A stretch of 64,000 nt of DNA from Selaginella moellendorffii (lineage: Eukaryota; Streptophyta; Lycopodiopsida; Selaginellales; Selaginellaceae), in the NCBI RefSeq assembly GCF_000143415.4, contig NW_003314264.1:698124-762123 (forward strand), read 5' to 3'. Made by a program: the position numbers and the translations under genes. A model generated the notes under the pieces. It did not search any database. It worked only from the letters and a program-made list of their open reading frames with translations, and was not told where the DNA came from. Below are positions 1-7,999 of the stretch, piece after piece; the first letter of the stretch is position 1, and the number at the start of each line of letters is the position of its first letter.

Positions 1-582
1 AACAAGTATAAATTCTTAGTTGTTCTAGCAAATCTTACTTAAAGTTCAAGGTGAACAAGCCGAATATGAATTCATTGGATTGTTATAACAAATTGCGAGG
101 TGATGGCATGAGGCGATACGCCATTTGAGAGTGGTAGCCATTCCTATATGAGGTGAGTGAAATATTTATTAGAAATACCTCATTCAATTGTGCACTTCTA
201 AGTCTTGGTCCACTCAGTACTGTTTGTATGTTTCTATTTTAATTCTTTCTCTAAAATGTTATTTAGCATGTGGCTTTATGCCATTGCTCTCCACAATCAT
301 GCATTGAATTTTTCTATCCTTGCATAATACTTCTCCATATATATAGCATGTGCGCACATGTGATATGGTTCATTAGGCCTGATATAGTGTGTGAGGTAAA
401 ACAAAGATGATGTGACATATGCATTTACCAATCACACGTGTATAAATCTAATAATATGGCGTGTGGCTCATATTAATGGCACATAAACCCATATTGTGGG
501 CTTACGTGCTTTATGTACCATCATTCCCTTGCAGCGTGTGTGTTGGTTTCCTTTTATAACACAATGAACTCCATATTTTAGG

Positions 583-855
583 GTGAAGAGCGTTCTCATG
601 GCAAGCACAAAATCTGTAAGTGAGGCAGAAAAGGAGACGGAGAAGGAGATAGGTGAAGATGTAGAATATATAAGTCTTCCAAACTCCCCGTACTATACTC
701 CAGGTGATCATTTTTCTGAACAAACGGCAACATTAACAACTATCGAGAACGCCCCAGTAACGTCAGAGACAACAATCCAAAGCAAAACAACTGACCCGGA
801 GAAGGATGATAGTACCGCTGAGAGTACCAAAAAGGAGGTGTCCACTAGCGCTTAG
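583..855 (+). CDS. Small Ser/Thr/Glu-rich ORF of the transposon
   Basis: This 90-residue acidic, Ser/Thr-rich ORF sits between the transposase gene and the transposon end, on the transposase strand. Copy B carries the same ORF at 38045-38404, extended at its N terminus to 119 residues. Conservation of the frame between two copies suggests it is or was coding, either as a separate small gene or as a 3' exon of the transposase unit. No known domain is visible; the sequence is polar and probably disordered, with charged Lys/Glu at the start and Lys/Asp/Glu/Ser at the end. A1 has lost it in a deletion. Function is unknown. Confidence 0.4.
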   Translation: MKSVLMASTKSVSEAEKETEKEIGEDVEYISLPNSPYYTPGDHFSEQTATLTTIENAPVTSETTIQSKTTDPEKDDSTAESTKKEVSTSA

Positions 856-1491
856 GCTTATAATGGCGTGTGCCCTCATGCCATTTACTTGATCACCAAA
901 TACCTTTTTCCCTTTGCACTAGTATATCTTAATACCGGTCTGAGAAATAGAATGGCATGTGCCCTCAGGCCTTTTACTAAATCACCTTTGAAAGAAATGC
1001 AAGCCTCTATGTCATAAAAAAAAGGTACTAGAGAAATTCCTTAATAATATGAATGTTATTTAGTTTCATGAAAATACACTAAGGGTCAAATGAGTTAAAT
1101 GACTTCTCCAGACTAGCAATGCCTCTTGCTACACCTTCACAATTAGATTCGTTAGAAAAAGATAACATTGAATAATATCTAAATGTTCTCACCATTAAGT
1201 TATATGTCTGGCTAATAGGAATGACGTTCATCTTGGAAAGCTCACCACACGCTCAATGAACAAACAAATAGTGTGTGCGTGCATGCCATCGCTCTTCTTT
1301 AGCTTCAGATTCAGCTTGTTCACCTTGACAATGAGATTTATTATACAACTAGATGGACTCAGTCTAGACACAAAGTCACCGCACTAATCACCATGCCCCA
1401 TATATGTCTAGCCCCTGGACAAAAAACATATAATTTCATGTCATTTTCAAATACTTGAAAATTTGTACCTAGTCCCATTTTACTGAATAAA

Positions 1492-1515
1492 TCCCACTTT
1501 AACGAAATAGAGCTT
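1492..1515 (-). repeat. Terminal inverted repeat of A0 (transposase-side end)
   Basis: This is the outward 24-bp terminal repeat, reading AAGCTCTATTTCGTTAAAG then TGGGA on the minus strand. The next four bases, TTCC (1516-1519), would be the A0 target duplication; the partner is outside the window. Confidence 0.9.
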
Positions 1516-1524
1516 TTCCTCTTT

Positions 1525-1548
1525 AAGCTCTATTTCGTTAAAGTGGGA
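1525..1548 (+). repeat. Terminal inverted repeat of A1 (cargo-side end)
   Basis: 24-bp TIR; the four bases before it are CTTT. Just inside, GTGGGA and TCCCAC form a small stem around a ten-base loop, a feature specific to cargo-side ends (also in B and C). Confidence 0.92.
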
Positions 1549-1966
1549 ATTGTCATTATCCCACTTGTAAAATAAGGTTTCCAAACCTTTATATAGTATA
1601 TAAATATAACAAAATTCAACTGCATTGAGGCACATGCCATTTTATTTTAAACAAGGAAATGTCTACTCAATCACTTCTCCTCCCCCTGCCACTGCTTCAC
1701 CTCTCTCTTCTCCTTGTCATCGTCATCCAATTTCTTTCCATCCTTTTAATATTGGCTCAGTTGCTCCGAGTCTAGGTGGAGCCCAAGTCCCCATTCAATC
1801 TTTACTTTCCCATTATTAATAAAACAACTTCGTAGACTTCCAATAACATGCTGTAACACTTCTAGTATAATGCAAATCCTCTCAAAGAATTGTCTTTTAA
1901 TATTAATACAATGGCATGGAACCCCATGCCATAATAAGTTACATTTTTAAATAAATATATGCCATC

Positions 1967-2851
1967 TCAGACTGTTATTTTTTGCCTCCAACGCCTATAC
2001 AATAATCTTGGAATTTCATCACTCTCCACACTATCAGGATTTAAACCCAATAGTAATGCCATCTCTTCTCTAATACGTCCACGCTCATGTTTAGTGGTTG
2101 AAGAACCCATCCGGTTGAGCAGATTATGGAGATGCGGATAGTGCTTGGCTAGACAATATACATGCCATAAATGATGACTGGTGTCTGTCCGATCAAATGG
2201 CTTCTGATATACCGTTCCATCTGCCATTTGGTTGATTTCTGCAGCCACCTCCTGGACTGACCGGTTCTCTATCACCATCGCTCCAAGCCGTTTTGCAAGG
2301 TCCCCCAGAACATATGGTTTCTTCTCCCTAGTTTCCATACTGCAAGAGATGGGGTGCACTGCATATGTGTGCGTGTTCGCTGCAGTTTTAATCGGCGAGT
2401 CATCGATGATGAGGATTTCACTTGAGCTAGCAGTCCGGTTCATCACTACAGCCTCTAGCTTGACAAAGATGGGCTTGCTACCCCTCACATGGACCATAGT
2501 CAAGCAATCCTCCTGCGTTAGGAGAAAGTCAAATGGTAATATTACTCGCGTCTGATCGTGCATCATCTGTAGCAACGTTAATGCATTGTGGCGCATCATG
2601 GATGTCCAAACTCCCAATTGCAAATTGAACCCGGCCCTCTGTTTTAAGTGTCGCATGGTCATTATTAGATCCCGCAGTTTCTCCCGTGTGATTAATGTGA
2701 ATCTGTCTCTTTTGACCAACTTGCGACCGCAGGCTTTGGAGGGTGCAATGACATTCGAGGACGAGCCACGCTCATGGGAGAAAAGGACACCGTTCAGATA
2801 AAAAATGATAGAGTACCTTCGCCGTAACTCTGAAATGAAATGCGTCAGCAT
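1967..2851 (-). pseudogene. FCP1/NIF-type HAD phosphatase-like domain (cargo C-terminus, A1)
   Basis: The 294-residue frame has the layout of the FCP1-homology (NLI-interacting factor) phosphatase domain. A FYLNGVL motif stands where D-x-N/D-G-V/T-L is expected, LGVWTSM matches the second HAD motif, a Lys-containing stretch follows (SKPIFVK), and IDDSPIK with a following HPISC matches the acidic fourth motif. FCP1-type enzymes dephosphorylate Ser/Thr, classically on RNA polymerase II. The nucleophile Asp is Tyr here (codon 2798-2800), while copies B and C still have Asp. The start is probably an exon boundary, since the linker exon lies just upstream after a short intron ending near 2820. The family call is from motif recognition; this copy is probably catalytically dead. 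Confidence 0.65.
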
Positions 2852-2876
2852 AAAAAATGGTACAAGTCAATTTTAC

Positions 2877-3461
2877 CATCTATAATATTAGCGAATGGTG
2901 CTCCCGATGGTCGTTGAGAGGGTTTTGGTCGAGGAAACGTGAAGGGCGGAAATACTCTCCTCTGCAATGTGGGGTCAATCGCATCCGATGGCGTGTGGGC
3001 ACATGCCATTTCAGCTGTAGACTCTGGTACAACTGGCTCAACAGTAGCATGGGGTGGTTCCGATGGCGTGTGATCACACGCCATTTCAGCTGGTGCCTCC
3101 GTTGGCAAAGTGGACATGACCGAACAGGCAGCAGAGGCGGTGTAGGGAGGTTCCAACGGCACGTAGTCAGACGATTGGGCACACGTTGAGTCCGTTGGAA
3201 ATGAGGATACGACCGGCTCGGCGGCTGGGGCGGCCTCATGCGGGTCCAATGGCGCCTGGTCACCGTTAGTTGGATACGTGGACAAGATTAACTCAGTGGT
3301 ATGGGCAGCATCAAGTGGAGCATGGTCAGCTTGCTTGGCGTTGATATGGATAGTAGCCTCCACCAGCTCTGATGACTCTTGCAGGCAAGTAGAGTCCACT
3401 GGCGGATCCATATGCATGTCCAAATATCTCCCTTCGATTGAGATGGTATCCTCCCGTGCTA
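2877..3461 (-). pseudogene. Pro/Thr-rich linker exon of the cargo gene (A1)
   Basis: This exon is bounded by a TTTTAG acceptor (exon starts at 3461) and a GATG|GTAAAA donor after 2877, both conserved in B and C. It encodes about 195 residues rich in Ala, Pro, Thr and Ser with repeats such as DHAPLD, DQAPLD and DYVPLEPP, probably an extended linker. Two 22-bp palindromes (2988-3009, 3063-3084) are translated in frame as EMAC[A/D]HTPS, so the palindrome forms part of the protein. No domain is recognised. It joins the acidic region to the phosphatase-like domain. Confidence 0.5.
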
Positions 3462-3733
3462 CTAAAAACAAACTCATTAGCACATTGAATCGACTATACT
3501 GTATTTACCATCAACTGCTATTGAGGAACTAGGACCGATATCATTTGGGCGCACTGCTGATTCTGAAGGATTGGACATACGTTTCGACCCTTGCTTGGCA
3601 CTATCCTTCCTCGACACTAAAGGCTAGAGTTTGTAAATTCAACTGAATAATCTCTACTTACCATTTGCTCTGCGACCTACATGGACAATGTTAGAAATGG
3701 TAAAATGTTAGGAATGGATGTACTATTATTTAC

Positions 3734-4240
3734 CTGATGGTTTGTCTTGTATGACCTTCCTCCGCTGCTCTTTGGCCACCTCAGGCTGGCCATCGTCGTC
3801 ATCATCGTCGTCGTCGTTATTGTGATCGTCACCATTGTGAGGACCATCGAAGTCCTCTTCGTCCTCCTCTTCTTCGTCCTCCTCTTCTTTGTCCTCCTCT
3901 TCGTCCTTCTGCTCTTCCTGCTCATTATCTTTCTCTGGCTCCTCATCCCCCTCTTGCATTTCTTCCATAGGCTGCTCAGGCTGGATGGCTTGTTCTTCTA
4001 GGACCATCTTGGGAAAATCATCTGGCCGAGTCTCCATCTCAAAATACAAGACATCCATAGCCTGTTTTAGTGCGTGACCTCACCCGACTGTCTTAACATG
4101 GTTTCTGCACGTTCTTGCACCCTTCGAAGACGACGAGATGAGAAAAACGTGGCCCTGACTTGAAAAGCATCCCTCATCCATTGTACCTTTCCATTGAGAT
4201 TGGGGAAGGGGAGTCCGCCATAGGAATCTGAGTCATGAGG
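3734..4240 (-). pseudogene. Arg-rich then poly-Asp/Glu exon of the cargo gene (A1)
   Basis: The upstream half encodes WMRDAFQVRATFF and an Arg-rich helix (SSRRLRRVQERAETM). The downstream half (3734-4058) is extremely acidic, with runs of Glu and eight consecutive Asp, resembling acidic tails of nuclear or chromatin proteins. The exon ends at a CAG|GTAAAT donor (exon end 3734). A 15-bp micro-exon encoding GRRAN follows, flanked by short introns. A small deletion relative to B (about 4071) changes the frame between the two halves. Copy B matches at 48690-49189. Function is unknown; nuclear location is inferred from composition. Confidence 0.45.
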
Positions 4241-4303
4241 TGGTGACTACCTGCTTTCACTCAGCCCTTGATCTGCAATGAATGGCATGAGCACACACGC
4301 CAT

Positions 4304-4727
4304 AACCGCAAGGCATTACCTATCATCTTTTCGTTGCCCTTCTTCCTTTTCGAATCAAACGCCTCTGATCTCGACGACTGTCCAACGTGCTTTCGCTTTT
4401 TATGACCACTGTCAATTTGAGCTTGGCTGGTGCTTGTCTGTTTTGCCTTTGAAGAAGTTTCTCCTGCAAGGAATGGCATGAGACCACACGCCATTGCAAA
4501 TATAATTTGTACCTCCTTTTTTCCTATTGCTTGTCTATTTGTCCTTCTTCGATGCGCCACCAGTGCGCTTTTCAGTCCTCGTGTCTGAATATTCACATGA
4601 TCTATAATCAAAATGGCGTGAGGCCTCACGTGACCTTACCTTGTGCAGGTTGTGAGCTCGGCCCAACATGGGTATCTTCAACATTAGCTGTTAACGCCGT
4701 TTCAGCATCTGGGGGTGGCCACGCTCC
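4304..4727 (-). pseudogene. Basic, NLS-like exons of the cargo gene (A1 only)
   Basis: Two or three short exons encode a basic region containing KKRKHVG and SKRKKGN, typical of nuclear localisation signals. Introns between them carry palindromes at 4282, 4473 and 4613, each close to a visible acceptor (for example TTGCAG before the GETSSK exon). The segment falls in the roughly 930 bp missing from copy B, so it has no second copy to test it. It continues the reading of the methyltransferase-like exon through a CTG|GTGAGT donor at 4776. Exon boundaries are read by eye. Confidence 0.4.
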
Positions 4728-4776
4728 TGCATACAGAGCTTGTGAGATAACATTTAAACTTAAAGTGCGTACTCAC

Positions 4777-6100
4777 CAGGTTCGCAGAGAAGATACTGTT
4801 TTTCTTTGGCAACTGTAATTATATGCTCCATTGAAGTCACCTCTTCAATGGAGTTTGTCACCGCAACACACGGGACACCCTTGAGTAGTGCGGCTCGAAA
4901 GAATAGTCCGCCGCAGTTGTACTCGACAACGCATTTGCCCTTGGAGTCGGAAGCAGGTGACCCACCCGCTATTGCGTTGAAGACCCAGCTGAGCATTTCC
5001 CATGCTGCACCTGGAGCTTTCTTTGGATTCGAAAGCTCCATAGCCGTCTTCAGTTCCTCAGGCACGGGTAAATTGACCTCCCTCAGATCAATTCGATTGG
5101 CCTTGTCGAACGAAGCTGGGAAGTCACTCCAGTCCCACTCTGCTGCAGGACCAATAACAAGGGCGAGTGTGAAGATGAGGACATTCGTCGGTATCTTCTT
5201 CTTAGCCATTATCCCATGGATCTCCCGCATCTCCTTGCCTTTCAACCGAGCCTTCACCTTGTTCAAGGCCTTCCAGAACTTGTGATAGGATTCGGAGTCG
5301 TAGATCATATAGTGGACTGAAGATTCCACCTCCGCAAGTCCCACCATTAAGTCAATGATGGAGCTGACTTCGTCTGCATGAGTGATCTCCTCGTTTGTGA
5401 AGTCCATCACAAAAAAGATGTTCTTGACCTGTTCATCTCCGCGGGAAACGATGCTCCTCCACCTTTGATCCTCATCCGAATTCAAGTATACCCGGTAAGG
5501 TTCTCGATAGGCCTCTGCTGCGGGGTCGAGCTGTTTCTGAAGCCGGCGGTCGACATCAATCTTAATGAAATTTGGATACTGATCCAACTTCTCAGCTTTA
5601 CTTTTCGTGGCTTCCCGCAGCAGATCGATGAACTTGGGGGCCCCCTTCACGTACTCGTCGATGTCTTCATTTGACAACTCTAGCGCTTCCATCATCTCTT
5701 GCGTGGTGTCGATGCTCACCCTCTCCACGGCCACTTGCTCGAAGATCCAATCCTTCAATAGCGCACGAGCTCTCAGAGTCGTGCACAAGTCCTTGTATGT
5801 CACAATATGGCTGGGAGTCATTTTGGTCTTGTTGAAGACTACCTCACCACGTAAAAGAGCATTAGCCACTGTCAGAAGGTGGTCGTCGTCTAGAGACCGC
5901 GAGAAACGCAAGGCGTTGAGCTTCAAATCATTGGGCTTCCGGCCGTCCTCCACACCCATTGAGTTTGGCAACTCCCCGTCATGGTACCTCCTCAGCACAT
6001 CTACCCATTTGTCAAAAACAACTTTTGTCGCGAGTAGAATGTTATGGATGCTGAGTGTGTCATTGACCCCCAGTGTTTTCGAGAGAAGACTCGAGAATTC
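4777..6100 (-). CDS. Large cargo exon with degenerate methyltransferase-like end (A1)
   Basis: This long open exon (about 440 residues) runs from a TTGCAG acceptor (exon starts at 6100) to a CTG|GTGAGT donor after 4777. The N-terminal two thirds are helical and unrecognised. The C-terminal part contains VVEYNCGGLFFRAALLKG followed by VAVTN, laid out like the AdoMet-binding motif of N6/N4 DNA methyltransferases (V-L-D-P-F-x-G-x-G-T-T, then A-x-x-x-G-R). An upstream VIGPAAEWDW stands where the catalytic D-P-P-Y motif would be, so any activity is doubtful. A ParB-like domain before a methylase is a known bacterial and phage arrangement, which adds weight. Copy B lacks the methyltransferase-like end. 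Unrelated or catalytically dead alternatives remain open. Confidence 0.4.
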
Positions 6101-6154
6101 CTGCAATGGAAATGGCGTGAGGCCACATGCTATGCCACATGCAACGAGGCTTAC
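6101..6154 (-). other. 54-bp intron carrying a palindrome (A1)
   Basis: The intron runs from CAG|GTAAGCC to TTGCAG|GAATTC on the minus strand and is conserved at 47699-47752 in B. At 54 bp it is among the shortest plant introns and a multiple of three, so the frame stays open through it. The palindrome at 6112-6133 fills nearly half of it. Confidence 0.75.
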
Positions 6155-6844
6155 CTGCCAGGCGCTAGTTGCTAGTGCACGTCCTTGTCCTGGTTTTTGT
6201 GGCTTCTTCAATTGAACCTAGAGCTTCCGTGTTCGTGCCAATGTCTCGTGCAAACCCGATTTGTAGCACGTTTCTTGCTTGACATTCTGCGCGTGGGAGA
6301 TGTATATGATAGATCGGAGGGGCGAGTTGCCTTTTATCAGGCGGACAACTCTTGTCTTGAAGACTTTCTTCACCTCCTCGCCCACCATAATATCCACAAC
6401 TATCTCTTGCATCGCCAAGCTAGAATGCTGCCCAGAGACGGCATAGAACCGGATGTTCTGATCGTCCAACACCTTCCTATTGATCAAGTCTGGAAACCTC
6501 GTCTCGCCCTTCATTGTTCGGTAGTAGGGGATCACGTCTGCGATGTCGGGTGTTACTGGACTTGCCAGCATCTTCTGCTTCAGTTTCTCCACCCACTCAT
6601 CAGATACTAGCCTGTGGTTGTATTTGCTTTGGATGTCGATACGGCTCACGTCGATTGTATATACTTTGTTGGAATAGTAACAAGTACTATTATCTGCGAC
6701 GATTTTTGCTGCCTCTTCTTGCTCTTTCTGCTCTTTGCGGCTCTTCTTTTTGGTGGGTGTAGTGTTCGAACCCGAGGCAATGGCATCCCTGAGTAGCTTC
6801 TTTTTTGGAGCAGGAGAGTCGGACGTCGGCTTAAGCTTGACCAC
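6155..6844 (-). pseudogene. ParB-like domain of the cargo protein (A1)
   Basis: A Lys/Arg-rich linker (KKKSRKEQKEQEE) precedes a domain with VYTIDVSRIDIQSKYNHRL, spacing like the ParB/Srx-type start (I-x-x-I-x-x-N-x-x-R). Later comes FYAVSGQHSSLAMQEI, comparable to the Y-x-(V/I)-x-x-G-x-H/R-R-x-x-A motif of ParB-like nuclease/CTPase folds. ParB proteins clamp on palindromic parS sites, and ParB-like domains also precede DNA methylases in bacteria and phages. No ParB-type helix-turn-helix is obvious. The frame in A1 ends at a TAG after TRKL near 6218; B reads Trp there but still needs a frame change to enter the next exon. Family membership is a motif-level inference. Confidence 0.4.
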
Positions 6845-6850
6845 ACTTTT

Positions 6851-7333
6851 CTACTTCGAGGTAGTTTCCAGATCGACCCCCTTCCCCTTTGCTTCGCGAA
6901 CTGGAATCACTCTCAACGGCTCAATGTTGGAATATAGTTTTTGAACATCGCCGTAGGTGAGGTCCGTGGATTCCATGTGATCTTCATAGACCCGCAGCGT
7001 CTTTGAAATTGTGGGCCTCCTGGACAACCTCTCCCTAGCTCCCTCTAGGAATTCCTCATAGCCGCTGCCCCCCTCTGGGAAGCCGCTAGGATGTGCAAGG
7101 TGGATCTTGAAGGCAGACGCTGTCTCTACCACAAGTGCCAGTCCATATTCTTGCATGGAACTGCATGGAGTGTCTGTCACTTGGATGAGGATCCCCATGC
7201 ATTCTTTTCTCCCACCATCTGTGTTCTACAGCCTCAGATCCTCGCCTTCCATCCCGAAAGTCCAACTGGTGAGCTCCTCCCCCTTCTCTGCATCCACATT
7301 GACAGTGGCTGGAAGAAGAACGCAATTCCTCGC
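6851..7333 (-). pseudogene. N-terminal exon of the cargo protein (A1)
   Basis: The exon starts at 7333 after an AACAG acceptor and encodes about 160 residues including GILIQVTDTPCSSMQEYGLA, SGFPEGGSGYEEFLEGARE and YEDHMESTDLTYGDVQ. No family is recognised. The equivalent frame in B (46500-47279) is open and runs directly into the ParB-like domain; in A1 a Gln codon is TAG at 6851-6853, separating the two. Further 5' exons must lie in the 7.4-7.9 kb region, where splicing is unclear. Confidence 0.45.
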
Positions 7334-7388
7334 CTGTTCAGAAATGCACAACAATTAGAGCTGACAGATGAAAAGCTAGTAGCTGGAA

Positions 7389-7990
7389 ATAACGTGAGGC
7401 CACACGCCATTCACCACTGCATCAGATGTCTTGAGGCTGCATCCTAAGATGGCGTGAGGTTACACACCATCTATAACCGGACTGCACTCGAGAGCCCAAT
7501 CGGTGCATGCCAATGTTGCTACTGAATGGCATGTGGCCTCATGCCATTTTCTACTTGGCCTAAAAGACTTACCATTTGAAGCCGAATGGAGGCGTGACAA
7601 CCGGACTCGCTGGCGAATGTGCACTGCGTGTGCAGCGGATCGTAGCAGCAAGGCTACTCTGCCACTTACAGTTGGAGAGTGGCGCTGAAATCTCCCGGGA
7701 CGCCAAGTGGGCTGCGTGTGGGTGGCGGAGTGGGTGGCGGAGTTGGCGGCGAAGTTACAAACTGGGTGTGTCTTGAAGTGGACGCCGATGCACACGAGCG
7801 CAATGCGAGCGCGAGTGTGATGCAAGCGCGAGTGGACGCCGATGCACACGAGAAACCTGTAGAGAAGTGGGAGCGCGAGTGGGAGCGCGATGCGAGCGCG
7901 AGTACGAAGCAAAATGCAAAACCTAACCTCACACGCGCGAAATGTCACGACGGTTGGTAATCCCGCCATGTCATCATTCCTCGGACTTGG
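7389..7990 (-). other. 5' region of the cargo gene with palindromes and GC-rich tandem repeat
   Basis: This stretch contains three palindromes (7389, 7449, 7526) and, at about 7775-7910, an imperfect tandem repeat based on GACGCCGATGCACACGAG and GCGAGCGCGAGTG. Open frames here are low-complexity and I do not trust them as protein. Copy B has the same organisation at about 45890-46470, with fewer repeats. It probably holds the first exon or untranslated leader of the cargo transcript. Confidence 0.45.
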
Positions 7991-7999
7991 GCGCCACCA

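Larger units (their letters stand above)
1..1515 (+). mobile_element. Copy A0 of the large TIR transposon (right-end fragment)
   Basis: This is the transposase-side end of a fourth copy whose remainder lies left of the window. It matches the left 1.5 kb of copy B (37385 to about 38880, inverted) nearly base for base and ends in the same 24-bp terminal inverted repeat at 1492-1515. It keeps the small acidic ORF that copy A1 has lost. Palindromes of the 22-bp family lie at 103-124, 263-284 and 863-884. It has the same orientation as A1, and only nine bases (1516-1524) separate the two. Confidence 0.88.

Noticed and set aside
1-1515. A0 and A1 as one element with an internal duplicated end
   Set aside because: Both ends of A1 with a matching CTTT duplication are present, and A0 has its own TIR facing outward, so they are separate insertions.
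7460-7969. Arg/Ser/Ala-rich frames in the 5' region of the cargo gene
   Set aside because: They follow a GC-rich tandem repeat and differ between A1 and B; more likely leader sequence.
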